Shown here: positions 25,982 to 35,786 of the stretch, one piece after another
Position numbering within the stretch: position 1 is the first letter of the stretch
How the letters are laid out: each line of letters starts with the position of its first letter
Source of the DNA: Limnobacter sp. CACIAM 66H1
GTDB taxonomy: Bacteria > Pseudomonadota > Gammaproteobacteria > Burkholderiales > Burkholderiaceae_B
DNA: 47,518 bases
Direction of reading: 5' to 3'
Assembly (NCBI RefSeq): GCF_001601825.1
Contig: NZ_LUJK01000023.1
Span: forward strand, 1 to 47,518
The notes under the pieces: model-generated
Database searches by the model: none
Seen by the model: the letters and a program-made list of their open reading frames with translations, nothing else
Told to the model about the DNA's origin: nothing
Program-made: the position numbers and the translations under genes

Positions 25982-26009
25982 CTTGAACTGAAGGGGTTAA
26001 ACCCCATAT
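25982..26009 (+). promoter_or_regulatory. Sigma-32 heat-shock promoter of dnaK
   Basis: CTTGAAC (25982-25988), a 13-bp spacer and CCCCATAT (26002-26009) form a near-perfect RpoH promoter in the 113-bp grpE-dnaK gap. A dyad GGGGTTAAACCCC overlaps its -10 element. dnaK can therefore be induced separately from grpE. Confidence 0.85.
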
Positions 26010-26055
26010 CAGGCTTAACTGAACATTACTGAATTTAGAAATCACGGAGAAATTC

Positions 26056-28008
26056 ATGGGAAAGATTATTGGCATTGACTTGGGTACCACCAATTCTTGC
26101 GTGGCAGTGTTTGAAGGCGGTGGCTACAAAGTGATCGAAAACTCGGAAGGTGCCCGCACAACTCCTTCAATTATCGCTTACATGGAAGACGGTGAGATTC
26201 TGGTCGGGGCACCCGCCAAGCGCCAGGCTGTGACCAATCCCAAGAACACCTTGTATGCTGTAAAGCGTTTGATTGGCCGCAAGTTTGAAGATGCCGAAGT
26301 GCAAAAAGACATCGACATGATGCCTTTTTCCATCATGAAAGCTGACAACGGCGACGCATGGGTTAGCGTGCGCGATCAAAAACTGGCACCTCCCCAGGTG
26401 TCGGCTGAAGTGCTGCGCAAAATGAAGAAAACTGCCGAAGATTATTTGGGTGAAGAGGTGACCGAGGCTGTGATTACCGTGCCTGCCTACTTCAACGACA
26501 GTCAGCGTCAGGCTACGAAAGATGCCGGTCGCATCGCGGGCCTCGACGTAAAGCGCATCATTAACGAGCCCACCGCAGCCGCTTTGGCGTTCGGTATGGA
26601 CAAGGCCGAGAAGGGCGACCGCAAAATTGCCGTATATGACTTGGGTGGTGGTACCTTCGACGTGTCCATCATTGAGATTGCCGACATCGATGGTGAGAAG
26701 CAGTTTGAAGTGTTGTCAACGAATGGTGACACATTCTTGGGTGGCGAAGACTTCGACCAGCGCATCATCGACCACATCATCGACGAGTTCAAAAAGAACA
26801 ATGGCGTTGATTTGTCGAAAGATCCAATTGCTTTGCAGCGTATCAAGGCCGCGGCTGAGCGCGCAAAAATTGAACTGTCCTCTTCGCAGCAAACTGAAAT
26901 CAACGAGCCCTACATTGCAATGGCCAATGGTGCACCTGTGCACCTGACCACCAAGCTGAGCCGCTCCAAGCTGGAAGCGTTGGTTGAAGACCTGATTGCC
27001 CGCACTGTAGAGCCCATGAAAATGGCTTTGAAAGATGCCGGTGTGTCCACTTCGCAAATTGATGACGTGATCCTGGTGGGCGGTATGACCCGCATGCCGA
27101 AGGTTCAGGAGGCTGTGAAAAACTTCTTCGGCAAGGAACCCCGCAAAGACGTGAACCCCGATGAGGCCGTGGCTGCCGGCGCTGCCATTCAAGGTTCCGT
27201 GCTGAGTGGTGATCGCAAAGATGTCTTGTTGCTGGATGTAACACCGCTGTCTCTGGGTATCGAGACCATGGGTGGCGTGATGACCAAGATGATCGAGAAA
27301 AACACGACCATTCCGACCAAATTCAGCCAGGTGTTTTCAACTGCAGACGACAACCAGCCTGCAGTAACCATCAAGGTGTTCCAGGGGGAGCGCCAAATGG
27401 CCAACGACAACAAGAGCTTGGGTGAATTTAATCTGGAAGGTATTCCACCCGCGCCACGAGGTGTGCCACAAATTGAAGTGACTTTCGACATTGACGCAAA
27501 CGGTATTTTGCATGTGTCAGCGAAAGACAAGGGCACTGGCAAAGAAAACAAGATTGTGATCAAAGCCAACTCTGGTTTGAGTGAAGATGAGATCCAGAAA
27601 ATGGTGAAAGACGCTGAAGCCAATGCAGCGGATGACGCCAAGCGCCGTGAATTGGCTGAAGCCAAGAACCAGGCTGACGCACTGGTGCACAGCACCCGCA
27701 AGTCACTGGGTGAATATGGTGACAAGCTGGACGCAGGCGAAAAGGAAAAAATTGAAGCTGCTTGCAAAGCCTTGGAAGAGGCCGCCAAGGGCGACGACAA
27801 AGACGCAATTGATGCCCGTACGAAGGAATTGGCTGAGTCAGCCCAGAAATTGGGCGAGAAGATGTACGCCGACATGCAGGCTCAACAGGCTGCTGAAGGT
27901 GCTGCAGCCGGTGCAAACCCAGGTGGCGCTGAGCAGCAGTCTTCTTCCAAGAAAGACGATGCTGACGATGTAGTAGATGCAGACTTCAAGGAAGTGAAAG
28001 ACAAGTGA
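26056..28008 (+). CDS. dnaK: Chaperone DnaK (Hsp70)
   Basis: ATP-dependent chaperone of 650 residues. The nucleotide-binding domain starts with [16 protein letters not shown] and includes the phosphate loop [15 protein letters not shown] and [14 protein letters not shown]. The linker [19 protein letters not shown] leads to the substrate-binding domain. The helical lid is followed by a Gly/Gln-rich tail that ends in the conserved [13 protein letters not shown]. It has its own sigma-32 promoter in addition to the grpE promoter. A 10-bp hairpin follows the stop. Confidence 0.99.
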   Translation: MGKIIGIDLGTTNSCVAVFEGGGYKVIENSEGARTTPSIIAYMEDGEILVGAPAKRQAVTNPKNTLYAVKRLIGRKFEDAEVQKDIDMMPFSIMKADNGDAWVSVRDQKLAPPQVSAEVLRKMKKTAEDYLGEEVTEAVITVPAYFNDSQRQATKDAGRIAGLDVKRIINEPTAAALAFGMDKAEKGDRKIAVYDLGGGTFDVSIIEIADIDGEKQFEVLSTNGDTFLGGEDFDQRIIDHIIDEFKKNNGVDLSKDPIALQRIKAAAERAKIELSSSQQTEINEPYIAMANGAPVHLTTKLSRSKLEALVEDLIARTVEPMKMALKDAGVSTSQIDDVILVGGMTRMPKVQEAVKNFFGKEPRKDVNPDEAVAAGAAIQGSVLSGDRKDVLLLDVTPLSLGIETMGGVMTKMIEKNTTIPTKFSQVFSTADDNQPAVTIKVFQGERQMANDNKSLGEFNLEGIPPAPRGVPQIEVTFDIDANGILHVSAKDKGTGKENKIVIKANSGLSEDEIQKMVKDAEANAADDAKRRELAEAKNQADALVHSTRKSLGEYGDKLDAGEKEKIEAACKALEEAAKGDDKDAIDARTKELAESAQKLGEKMYADMQAQQAAEGAAAGANPGGAEQQSSSKKDDADDVVDADFKEVKDK

Positions 28009-28016
28009 TGTTGGCA

Positions 28017-28040
28017 GCGAAGCACCTGTGGGTGCTTCGC
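28017..28040 (+). promoter_or_regulatory. Intergenic hairpin between dnaK and dnaJ
   Basis: Arms GCGAAGCACC and GGTGCTTCGC with a TGTG loop, starting 9 nt after the dnaK stop. No T run follows, so full termination is unlikely. It may stabilise the dnaK message or limit dnaJ expression relative to dnaK. Confidence 0.5.
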
Positions 28041-28151
28041 CGAAAACCAAGGGCACACTGGCTGGCTGCATATGTTGCGGTTTTTCAGTGAAGCCCTTTT
28101 TGTACGAATAAAAGCAGTGTTTCGCGAACAGCTGCACGAATTGAGACTGAC

Positions 28152-29276
28152 ATGGCAAAACGGGACTTCTACGAGATTTTGGGTGTACAAAAAAATGCCA
28201 CCGACGATGAGCTGAAAAAAGCCTATCGAAAAATGGCCATGAAGTATCACCCCGACCGCAATCCAGACAGCAAGGATGCGGAGGCCAAGTTCAAAGAGGC
28301 CAAAGAAGCCTACGAGATGTTGACCGACCCCAAAAAGCGTGCCGCTTATGATCGGCATGGTCATGCGGGTGTAGACCCGAATATGGGTGGCGGCGGTGCC
28401 GGCGGCTTCTCGGATTTCTCAGACGCGTTTGGCGATATTTTCGGAGATATTTTTGGCGGCCGGGCAGGTGGGGGCTCTCGCCAGTCGCAGATGTACCGGG
28501 GCTCAGACCTGAAGTACAACATGGAAATTACGCTGGAGCAGGCAGCCAAAGGTTTTGATACCCAAATCCGTGTGCCAGTGTGGGACAACTGCGGTACTTG
28601 CTCGGGAAGTGGTGCCAAGCCGGGCACCAAGCCTGAAACTTGTTCAACCTGTGGTGGGTCGGGTGCGGTGCGCATGACGCAGGGCTTTTTCAGCGTGCAG
28701 CAGACCTGTCCGAAGTGCCATGGCACCGGTAAGATGATTCCGCACCCATGCCACGACTGTGAGGGTTTGGGTCGCAAGAAGACCAACAAGACGCTGGAAG
28801 TGAAAGTGCCTGCTGGCATAGACGACGGAATGCGTATTCGCTTGAGTGGCAAGGGTGAACCTGGGGTTAATGGCGGGCCTGCAGGTGACCTCTATGTGGA
28901 AGTGCATTTGAAAGAACACGCGGTTTTTCAGCGTGATGGTGATGACCTGCATTGTGAAATGCCGGTTTCATTTGCCGCTGCTGCGTTGGGTGGAACCATT
29001 GAGGTGCCCACTTTGGGAGGTAAAGCTTCATTCGACATTCCCGAAGGAACGCAGACTGGAAAGACCTTCCGTTTGCGAGGCAAGGGCATCAAGGGTGTGC
29101 GCTCATCCTATCCGGGTGATTTGTTCTGTCACATTGTGGTGGAAACACCGGTGCGTTTGTCAGAGCGTCAAAAAGAATTGCTCAAGGAGTTTGAGCAATC
29201 GTGTACGGCTGATGGTGACAAGCATTCACCACGCGCGAAGAGCTGGATGGACAAGGTGAAAGACTTTTTCGGCTGA
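28152..29276 (+). CDS. dnaJ: Chaperone DnaJ (Hsp40)
   Basis: Co-chaperone that delivers substrates to DnaK and stimulates its ATPase. The 374-residue protein has the complete type-A layout: J domain with the HPD motif at 33-35, a Gly/Phe-rich linker ([14 protein letters not shown]), four CxxCxGxG-type zinc motifs in the central region, then the two C-terminal beta domains. It lies 143 bp after dnaK. Confidence 0.99.
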   Translation: MAKRDFYEILGVQKNATDDELKKAYRKMAMKYHPDRNPDSKDAEAKFKEAKEAYEMLTDPKKRAAYDRHGHAGVDPNMGGGGAGGFSDFSDAFGDIFGDIFGGRAGGGSRQSQMYRGSDLKYNMEITLEQAAKGFDTQIRVPVWDNCGTCSGSGAKPGTKPETCSTCGGSGAVRMTQGFFSVQQTCPKCHGTGKMIPHPCHDCEGLGRKKTNKTLEVKVPAGIDDGMRIRLSGKGEPGVNGGPAGDLYVEVHLKEHAVFQRDGDDLHCEMPVSFAAAALGGTIEVPTLGGKASFDIPEGTQTGKTFRLRGKGIKGVRSSYPGDLFCHIVVETPVRLSERQKELLKEFEQSCTADGDKHSPRAKSWMDKVKDFFG

Positions 29277-29489
29277 ACGGCATGTCGCGCATCATGCTCG
29301 CGCAAGCCGCAAGCAGCCGCAACTCGCCCGCTTTGTTAGCGGGTGCGCTTAGGGTGATGAATCAACAACAAGGGGGGTCTTCAGGCTTTCTGGCGCGAAA
29401 GGGTATGCGGCTGGGCCAGCTGAAGCAAACGAGCAGCAGGGAACGCGGCTGGGCCATCGAAGCAAAAACGTGCAGCCATGATGTGCGAC
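29277..29489. other. 213-bp spacer between dnaJ and scpA
   Basis: No supported gene. It holds a small hairpin (CCCGCT / AGCGGG at 29327-29343) after dnaJ and two copies of a roughly 23-bp imperfect direct repeat sharing GCGGCTGGGCCA and GAAGCAAA (29407-29430 and 29445-29467). Short open frames here have no recognisable features. Confidence 0.5.
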
Positions 29490-30368
29490 TTACGCGGGAA
29501 TGATACTGTCGGCGCCGCTGCCGCCCGTGGCTTCATAACCCAGGCGAACATAGATGGGGGCAAATGGTTCAGCCTGTGTCACTTTCACCAAACCCTCGCG
29601 GGTCAGTTCCAGCATGGCGATGAAGTTGACCACCACCACAGGTACGCCACGTTCAACGTCGAACATGTCGAAAAACTCAACAAACTTCTGGGTTTGAAGG
29701 CGGCGCAAAATCATGGTCATGTGCTCACGCACTGACAGTTCTTCGCGCGAAATGGTGTGAGCCTTGACCAGGGACGCACGGCGCAAAATCGCCTGCCAGG
29801 CGTCCCGAAGTTCTTCGGGGTTTACATCAGGAAAACGTTCAACAGTATTCGGGTCGTGGAAGGCGTGAGCAATCCAGAAATCCCGGCCCACCAGTGGTAC
29901 CTTGTCGAGTTCTTGGGCTGCCAGCTTCATTTGCTCATATTCAATCAGGCGGCGAGCCAGCTCGGCGCGCGGATCTTCCGCTTCTTCCTCACCGTCTTTG
30001 GGAATCACGGGCAACAGCATTCGAGATTTGATCTCAATCAGCATGGCGGCCATGAGCAGGTATTCAGCAGCCAATTCAAGGTTGCGGGTGCGAATCTCTT
30101 CAATGTAGGTGAGGTACTGGCGGGTCAACTCCGCCATTGGAATGTCCAGAATATTGAAGTTTTGCTTGCGGATCAGGTAAAGCAGCAAATCCAGAGGACC
30201 TTCAAAAGCCTCCAGAAAGACCTCCAGCGCGTCTGGCGGTATATAGAGATCCTTGGGCATATTGAACAGCGGGGCACCATACAGGCGGGCCAAACCAACC
30301 CCATCCACCGTATCGGGGGTGCTGTCGTTCGGGTTCAGTACACTGATGTCGTCGAGTTCGCTGCTCAA
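29490..30368 (-). CDS. scpA: Segregation and condensation protein A
   Basis: Kleisin subunit of the SMC-ScpAB condensin complex. The 292-residue protein contains the conserved N-terminal FEGPLDLLLYLIRKQNFNI signature and the segment EYLLMAAMLIEIKSRMLLP. The C-terminal winged-helix region (FVEFFDMFDVERGVPVVVVNF) contacts the SMC head. The start gives a 30-residue N-terminal extension before the core, usual in this order. It follows the DUF3460 gene by 12 nt. Confidence 0.95.
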   Translation of the reverse strand: MSSELDDISVLNPNDSTPDTVDGVGLARLYGAPLFNMPKDLYIPPDALEVFLEAFEGPLDLLLYLIRKQNFNILDIPMAELTRQYLTYIEEIRTRNLELAAEYLLMAAMLIEIKSRMLLPVIPKDGEEEAEDPRAELARRLIEYEQMKLAAQELDKVPLVGRDFWIAHAFHDPNTVERFPDVNPEELRDAWQAILRRASLVKAHTISREELSVREHMTMILRRLQTQKFVEFFDMFDVERGVPVVVVNFIAMLELTREGLVKVTQAEPFAPIYVRLGYEATGGSGADSIIPA

Positions 30369-30380
30369 AGTGGGTGCACT

Positions 30381-30563
30381 TTATTTGCTTTGATACACAT
30401 AGGGTTTTTGCGGCACCCTGGCTTGCTTGAATCCCTCTTGCAAACTCCGGTCCAGTTGCTTGTCCCACAATAGGGCGCGACCCTTTTGCTGTTCGTTTTC
30501 CAGATGGGGACGTTCAGTCTTGAGTTGTGTTAAAAACTGGGTTGCTTCAGATTCGTATTGCAT
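30381..30563 (-). CDS. DUF3460 family protein
   Basis: A 60-residue protein beginning MQYESEATQFLTQLKTERPH and containing GRALLWDKQLDRSL and a final PQKPYVYQ, the pattern of the DUF3460 family restricted to Betaproteobacteria. No signal peptide or membrane segment. It is directly upstream of scpA, the position usual for this family, so a shared transcript is likely. Function unknown. Confidence 0.82.
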   Translation of the reverse strand: MQYESEATQFLTQLKTERPHLENEQQKGRALLWDKQLDRSLQEGFKQARVPQKPYVYQSK

Positions 30564-30608
30564 AGTGGCGTGCCAAATAAATGGTTTTTAAAGGACATTT
30601 CTATTTTA

Positions 30609-32315
30609 TCAGGCGCCAGCCCGATCCTCGATGGAAATTGCATGGGCGTGTGCCATCGCTGCAGAAAAGTCGATTTGTATTTGCCCGGCATGGAGCTGAG
30701 CCATGAAACCACTGCGTTTGAACAGGGATAACGCCTGACTGTTCAAGCCGCAAAAGATCAGTGTGTGACCCGCACGCTGTAAGTCAGTGTTCAGTTCTTC
30801 AAGGCATTCCAGCGCTGTGGTGTCGATTGAAATGGTTTGATGAAGGTCGAGAACTAAAATTCGAGTGGTCTTGCTGGTGTTCAGAATCAGATTCTCTATC
30901 TTCCCGACCACTGCAAAGAAGAGAGATCCATAAATTGTGTAGGCCACAATACCCTTGGCGCGGTCTTCATCTTTGAGGTAAACGGGAATAAATTCGGTGA
31001 GCGTGGATACCCGGTAAATGAAAAATACCCCGGCTAGCACCAGGCCAACCTCAACAGCCACGGTCAGGTCAACAATCACGGTGAGTAGAAAGGTGGCCAG
31101 CATGATTATTTTGTAGACATTGCTGTACTGCTTCAGTTTTGGGAATTCTCGCCATTCCCCCATGTTGTAGGCCACGAACATGAGCACCGCCGACAATACC
31201 GGCAAGGGGATGTGAAAAGCCAGTGGTGCAGCCAGCAGCATTATGATCAGGAGCACCAATGAATGGATGATGCCCGCAATCGGCGAGCTGCCCCCAGAAC
31301 GGATATTGGTCACTGTGCGGGCAATGGTTCCGGTAGCGGGCATGCCGCCAAACAGCGGAGAGGCGATATTGGCCAGGCCTTGGGCCATCAGTTCCTGGTT
31401 GGGGTCGTGTTTTTCGTGAGTAATGCCATCGGCCACTCGCGCGCAAAGCAGGGATTCAATTGCGCATAAAAATGCGATGGTCAAGGTGGGGCCGATCAGG
31501 GTTTGTACACTGGCAATTTCGATGGATGGCCATGACAGCGTGGGCAGACTTCTTGGAATTTCGCCGAACTTGCTGCCGATTGTTTCAACATTCAAGCCCA
31601 GGATGTAAGCCGCCAGTGTGCCCGCGACCAGCAGAATGACTGAACCCGGAACACTTTGAAGTATTTTCGGGAATGTACCTTCAGCGCGTCCTCGGCTGAG
31701 CATGGAAAATAGTTTTGGCCACAGAAAAAGGAATGCGAGGCTGACGCTGGCCAAAAGGAACGCGGACCAGTTGAGGCCGGGAATGGCTTGAATCAATGCC
31801 CAGTTCTTCTCAAAAAAATTGCCCTGAGTCACGTCGATGTTCAAACCAAAGAAGTCTTTGATTTGTGACAGGGCAATTAGGACCGCAATTCCGTTTGTGA
31901 AGCCAATTACAATGCTGACGGGAATGAGCCGAACCAAGCTGCCAAGGCCAGTCAGGCCCATGAGAAACAGCAGCGCCCCCGCCATGAGTGTGCAGACAAT
32001 CAGATTGGCCACACCATATTGGTTGACGATCCCGAGCACGACTACGATAAACGCACCAGCAGGGCCGCCGATCTGAACGCTGGAGCCACCAAAGGCGGAA
32101 ATAATGAAGCCCGCTACGATTGCGGTAAACAGGCCTGTTTGTGGCTCAAGCCCACTGGCGATTGCAAACGCCATGGCCAACGGCAACGCCACGACCCCCA
32201 CGGTAATACCGGCGCCCAAATCTTTCAAAAAACGCTGGAAGTTGTATCCCTGCAAGCTCTCAACAATTCGTGGTTTGAATGGCTTGAGCGTTTTGAAAAA
32301 TTGAGGCGTGGCCAT
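30609..32315 (-). CDS. SulP-family anion transporter with STAS domain
   Basis: A 568-residue inner-membrane protein. The SulP membrane domain starts with FLKDLGAGITVGVVALPLAMAFAIASG and contains the conserved GGMPATGTIARTVTNIRSGG region. A C-terminal cytoplasmic STAS domain spans about residues 450-555, with LDLHQTISIDTTALECLEEL as its phosphate-loop-like helix segment. SulP proteins carry sulfate, bicarbonate or dicarboxylates; the substrate is not evident here. It sits between metG, 9 bp upstream, and the DUF3460 gene. Confidence 0.92.
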   Translation of the reverse strand: MATPQFFKTLKPFKPRIVESLQGYNFQRFLKDLGAGITVGVVALPLAMAFAIASGLEPQTGLFTAIVAGFIISAFGGSSVQIGGPAGAFIVVVLGIVNQYGVANLIVCTLMAGALLFLMGLTGLGSLVRLIPVSIVIGFTNGIAVLIALSQIKDFFGLNIDVTQGNFFEKNWALIQAIPGLNWSAFLLASVSLAFLFLWPKLFSMLSRGRAEGTFPKILQSVPGSVILLVAGTLAAYILGLNVETIGSKFGEIPRSLPTLSWPSIEIASVQTLIGPTLTIAFLCAIESLLCARVADGITHEKHDPNQELMAQGLANIASPLFGGMPATGTIARTVTNIRSGGSSPIAGIIHSLVLLIIMLLAAPLAFHIPLPVLSAVLMFVAYNMGEWREFPKLKQYSNVYKIIMLATFLLTVIVDLTVAVEVGLVLAGVFFIYRVSTLTEFIPVYLKDEDRAKGIVAYTIYGSLFFAVVGKIENLILNTSKTTRILVLDLHQTISIDTTALECLEELNTDLQRAGHTLIFCGLNSQALSLFKRSGFMAQLHAGQIQIDFSAAMAHAHAISIEDRAGA

Positions 32316-32324
32316 GGTTTCCTT

Positions 32325-34400
32325 TTAGCTGATCTTCATTCCTGGCGTCAGTTTGCCCGAGGCGGTGAGTGTGCTCAGCGCAGTATCGTCGTCGCTGGCA
32401 GCGCACAACACCATGCCTTCAGAAAGCCCAAACTTCATTTTGCGTGGCGCCAGGTTGGCGACTACCACCACATATTGACCAAGCAGTTGCGCTGGTTGAT
32501 AGTGCGCGGCAATGCCGGAAAAAATATTGCGTGGCTTTTCTTCGCCAAGATCAACCGTGAGTTGAAGCAGCTTGGTCGATCCTTCAACCGCTTTGCACTC
32601 TTTAACCAATCCAATTCGCAGATCGATCTTTGCGAAGTCATCAATGTTGATGAAATCATCTGACGCGTTGCTTGCGGTCTGATTGGCAGGTTTTTTTGTA
32701 TCAGCTTTTATCGGAGCAGTTGCGGCAGGAGCCAATGATTGTTTGTTGGCTTCAATCAATCCATCAATCTGTTTTTGGTCCACACGCTGCATCAGATGCT
32801 TGAAAGCCTGCACAGGTGTTGAACTGCTCAGCGGTGTGTTCACGTCGGCCCACGTCATTGGGGCAACACCCAGAATACTCTCGGCATTGCCAGCCAGCAC
32901 CGGTAGCACGGGTTTCAAATACAGGGTTAGCAGTCTGAATGCCTCCAGACAAATCGAACAGGCGGTTTGCAATTCAACCTGCTTGTCCGGGTTCTTTGCC
33001 AATTCCCATGGCTTTTCCTGATCTACATAAGCGTTGACTTTGTCGGCACAGGCCATGACTTCCCGAATGGCTTTGCCGTACTCACGTTCGTCATAGTGCG
33101 TGGCAATTGTTGCGGCTTGGGCGCGAATCTCCTCAAGCAAGGGATGTTGCATGGCTGAATCCAGCACGCGGCCTTCAAAATTCTTCACCAAAAAGCCTGC
33201 GCTACGGCTGGCAATGTTGATGTATTTGCCAACCAAATCGCTGTTTACGCGCGCTGTGAAATCGGTAAAACTCAAGTCCAGGTCTTCCATGGTGGAATTG
33301 AGCTTGGCTGCAAAGTAATAGCGCAGCCACTCCGGGTTCAAACCTTGTTTAATAAAGCTTTCCGCAGTAATGAACGTGCCGCGGCTTTTGCTCATTTTTG
33401 CGCCGTCTACAGTCAGGAAACCGTGTGCGTTGACCTTGGTGGGCGTGCGCAAACCGGCAAACTGAAGCATGGCGGGCCAGAACAGGGCATGGAAGTAAAG
33501 AATGTCTTTGCCGATGAAGTGAATCATCTCGGTGTTGGTGTCGGTTTTCAGGAATTCCTGATAATCCACGCCAATGCGTTCGCACAGGTTTTGGAAGCTG
33601 GCGAAGTAACCCACCGGTGCGTCTAGCCACACATAGAAGTATTTGCCAGGTGCGTCTGGGATTTCAAATCCGAAGTAGGGTGCGTCGCGGGAAATGTCCC
33701 AGTCAGCCAGTTTGCCACTGCCTTCTTCGCCCAGCCATTCTTGCATTTTCCGGCTGGCTTCAACTTGAAGGCGGCCCTCGCTCTGCGTCCATTGGCGGAG
33801 GAAATTCTCGCATCGCGGGTCTGAAAGCTTGAAGAAGTAATGGTCAGAGCTTTTGCGCACAGGCGCTGCGCCCGATACAGTGGAGTAGGCGTTTTTCAGT
33901 TCGGTGGGCTGGTAAGTGGCGCCGCACACCTCGCAGGAATCTCCGTATTGGTCTTTTGCGCCGCACTTCGGGCATTCGCCCTTGATGAAGCGGTCCGGCA
34001 AAAACATTTCCTTCACTGGGTCGTAAAACTGTTCCACCGAGCGGGTTTGAATGAGCCCTGCATCGCGCAAACGTGTGTAAATGGTCTCGCAATGGGCCTT
34101 GTTCTCTGGCGCGTTGGTGGAATAGTAGTTGTCAAAGCCCACGTGGAAGCTGGCGAAGTCCCGCTGATGCTCTGTGCTCACGCGCGCGATCAGTTCTTCC
34201 GGACTGATACCCTCGGCTTGTGCGCGCAGCATGACCGGTGTGCCGTGTGTGTCGTCGGCACACACGTAATACACCTCGTTACTTTGCATTTTCTGAAAGC
34301 GGACCCAGATGTCAGTTTGAATGTATTCGACCAGGTGGCCCAAGTGAATGGCGCCATTGGCATAGGGCAGGGCAGAGGTAACAAGAATTCGGCGAGTCAC
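32325..34400 (-). CDS. metG: Methionyl-tRNA synthetase
   Basis: Charges tRNA-Met. The 691-residue protein has the class I HIGH-type motif HLGH (19-22), a zinc knuckle with C143, C146, C156 and C159, and the KMSKS loop in [15 protein letters not shown] Lys/Ala/Pro-rich linker (about 555-580) joins a C-terminal tRNA-binding domain of the EMAPII/Arc1p type ([19 protein letters not shown]) that also promotes dimerisation. It lies downstream of the tRNA cluster on the same strand and 9 bp upstream of the SulP gene. Confidence 0.98.
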   Translation of the reverse strand: MTRRILVTSALPYANGAIHLGHLVEYIQTDIWVRFQKMQSNEVYYVCADDTHGTPVMLRAQAEGISPEELIARVSTEHQRDFASFHVGFDNYYSTNAPENKAHCETIYTRLRDAGLIQTRSVEQFYDPVKEMFLPDRFIKGECPKCGAKDQYGDSCEVCGATYQPTELKNAYSTVSGAAPVRKSSDHYFFKLSDPRCENFLRQWTQSEGRLQVEASRKMQEWLGEEGSGKLADWDISRDAPYFGFEIPDAPGKYFYVWLDAPVGYFASFQNLCERIGVDYQEFLKTDTNTEMIHFIGKDILYFHALFWPAMLQFAGLRTPTKVNAHGFLTVDGAKMSKSRGTFITAESFIKQGLNPEWLRYYFAAKLNSTMEDLDLSFTDFTARVNSDLVGKYINIASRSAGFLVKNFEGRVLDSAMQHPLLEEIRAQAATIATHYDEREYGKAIREVMACADKVNAYVDQEKPWELAKNPDKQVELQTACSICLEAFRLLTLYLKPVLPVLAGNAESILGVAPMTWADVNTPLSSSTPVQAFKHLMQRVDQKQIDGLIEANKQSLAPAATAPIKADTKKPANQTASNASDDFINIDDFAKIDLRIGLVKECKAVEGSTKLLQLTVDLGEEKPRNIFSGIAAHYQPAQLLGQYVVVVANLAPRKMKFGLSEGMVLCAASDDDTALSTLTASGKLTPGMKIS

Positions 34401-34476
34401 GGTGTTGTTCTTTGAGGTTGTTCTAAACGCAATGCGTTATTGTACGCGCGATTGAACTAGGGAAGAGTCTGGCCAG

Positions 34477-34569
34477 TGGTGCCCGGGACCGGAATCGAAC
34501 CGGTACGCCCCTTTTACGGTAAGCGACGGATTTTAAGTCCGTTGTGTCTACCAATTTCACCACCCGGGC
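34477..34569 (-). tRNA. tRNA-Leu (anticodon TAA)
   Basis: The acceptor arms GCCCGGG and CCCGGGC pair perfectly, with discriminator A and an encoded CCA (34477-34479). The anticodon loop reads CTTAAAA with anticodon TAA, the T arm has GGTTCGATTCC, and the long variable arm (CGCTTACCGTAAAAGGGGCG) marks a class II leucine tRNA. Third tRNA in the minus-strand cluster Gly-Cys-Leu. Confidence 0.97.
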
Positions 34570-34586
34570 TGATGGCTTGAAAAACT

Positions 34587-34660
34587 TGGAGGCGGGGGTC
34601 GGAATCGAACCGGCGTACACGGAGTTGCAGTCCGCTGCATGACCACTCTGCCACCCCGCC
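34587..34660 (-). tRNA. tRNA-Cys (anticodon GCA)
   Basis: 74 nt including the encoded CCA. The acceptor stem begins GGCGGGG, the anticodon stem-loop is GGACTGCAACTCC with GCA, and the T loop is GGTTCGATTCC. It lies 17 nt upstream of tRNA-Leu. Confidence 0.97.
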
Positions 34661-34694
34661 AAGGGTGTTCCACCAAAATGTGGCGGGCAAAGAA

Positions 34695-34719
34695 AAGGGG
34701 AAGTGTATCACTTCCCCTT
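34695..34719 (-). terminator. Hairpin with U-tract between tRNA-Gly and tRNA-Cys
   Basis: Perfect 11-bp arms AAGGGGAAGTG and CACTTCCCCTT around a 3-nt loop, followed on the minus strand by TTCTTT. This is terminator-like and stands inside the apparent tRNA operon, 7 nt after tRNA-Gly. Confidence 0.7.
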
Positions 34720-34726
34720 AGGAATT

Positions 34727-34802
<76 letters not shown>

Positions 34803-34835
34803 GTTTCAACAACGTGTCGTCGTTGAGAGAACGAA

Positions 34836-34863
34836 ATTATAGCAAGAAAAATTTTTGTGTCAA
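34836..34863 (-). promoter_or_regulatory. Consensus sigma-70 promoter of the tRNA cluster
   Basis: On the minus strand a perfect TTGACA (34863-34858), a 16-bp A/T-rich spacer and a perfect TATAAT (34841-34836) lie 33 bp before the 5' end of tRNA-Gly. Both hexamers match consensus, as expected for a stable-RNA promoter. Confidence 0.88.
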
Positions 34864-34965
34864 ACGTTTTTGCAAAATAATTTCATTTATTTTTCGGCTG
34901 CCTAAATGTTGTGCAAACCCAAGCCAGTTGCGGCTTTCGGGGAAGTTGCTCTTTTCGGTTTCAAG

Positions 34966-35670
34966 CTATTGATTCTGTTGTGAAATGTAGTTATTCCAAC
35001 CACGTTTGCGCAAATCGCAGGCCGGGCATTCGCCACAACCGAACCCCCAGTCATGTTTGTGACTTCTGTCGCCTGTGTAACAGGTGTGGGTGTCGCGGAC
35101 TATGATCTCGAGTAATTTTTTGCCACCGAGTTGCTCGCCCAACTGAAACGTTTCGGTTTTATCAATCCACATGAGTGGCGTTTCAAATCGAAAAGAGCCG
35201 GCCATGCCAAGGTTGGTGGCCACTTGTAAGGCCTTCAACGTGTCTTCGCGGCAGTCAGGGTAGCCGGAAAAATCGGTTTGACACATGCCGCCCACCAGTG
35301 TCGACAAACCTCTTCGGTATGCCACCGCTGATGAAATCAAAAAGAACACCAGGTTACGTCCCGGCACAAAAGTATTGGGCAAACCTGTTTCGTTCAGCTC
35401 GATCTCGCGCTCTTCGGTTAGCGCACAATCGGAAATTTGTCCCAGCCAGCTCAGGTTAATCACGCGGTCCTCGCCGAGCTTGTGCGCCCATTCGGGAAAC
35501 TGTTCGCGTACCCTCTCCAGCACGGTCAGTCTGCATTCCAGTTCAATGCGATGCCGCTGCCCATAGTCAAAACCGATGGTTTCAACGTGCTCGAATTTGG
35601 AAAGTGCCCAGGCCAGGCAAACGGTGCTGTCTTGCCCGCCTGAGAACAGCACTAGCGCTTTTTTGTTCAT
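34966..35670 (-). CDS. queC: 7-cyano-7-deazaguanine synthase
   Basis: Converts 7-carboxy-7-deazaguanine to preQ0 in queuosine synthesis, using ATP and ammonia. The 234-residue protein has the ATP-pyrophosphatase loop SGGQDS (10-15) and zinc ligands C197, C212, C215 and C218. [15 protein letters not shown] and [11 protein letters not shown] are family-typical segments. Other que genes are not in the window. It lies downstream of the terminator at 35723-35750 and so has its own promoter. Confidence 0.96.
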   Translation of the reverse strand: MNKKALVLFSGGQDSTVCLAWALSKFEHVETIGFDYGQRHRIELECRLTVLERVREQFPEWAHKLGEDRVINLSWLGQISDCALTEEREIELNETGLPNTFVPGRNLVFFLISSAVAYRRGLSTLVGGMCQTDFSGYPDCREDTLKALQVATNLGMAGSFRFETPLMWIDKTETFQLGEQLGGKKLLEIIVRDTHTCYTGDRSHKHDWGFGCGECPACDLRKRGWNNYISQQNQ

Positions 35671-35722
35671 ATGTCAGGGGATAGTGGGGTTGCGCGAAAC
35701 GGTTATTTTAACTGTACAAACA

Positions 35723-35750
35723 AAAAACCCCGCGATTGCGCGGGGTTTTT
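35723..35750 (-). terminator. Rho-independent terminator of the LuxR-type gene
   Basis: Arms AAAAACCCCGCG and CGCGGGGTTTTT enclose a 4-nt loop and, on the minus strand, the T run extends to six. It lies 36 bp past the regulator's stop at 35787 and upstream of queC. Confidence 0.88.
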
Positions 35751-35786
35751 GACCAAGCGAATGGTTTTAGAGGGCTGAGTAGATTC

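Noticed and set aside
22927-26055. CIRCE operator (TTAGCACTC-N9-GAGTGCTAA) near hrcA, grpE or dnaK
   Set aside because: No such inverted repeat was found in the spacers; sigma-32 promoters are present instead.
26716-27875. Antisense open frames in dnaK
   Set aside because: Long antisense frames are common in GC-biased, highly expressed genes such as dnaK; no independent support.
29282-29563. Short open frames in the dnaJ-scpA gap
   Set aside because: No ribosome-binding site, no recognisable composition, and they run into scpA antisense.
34423-34662. Open frame across tRNA-Leu and tRNA-Cys
   Set aside because: The bases are fully accounted for by two well-formed tRNAs.
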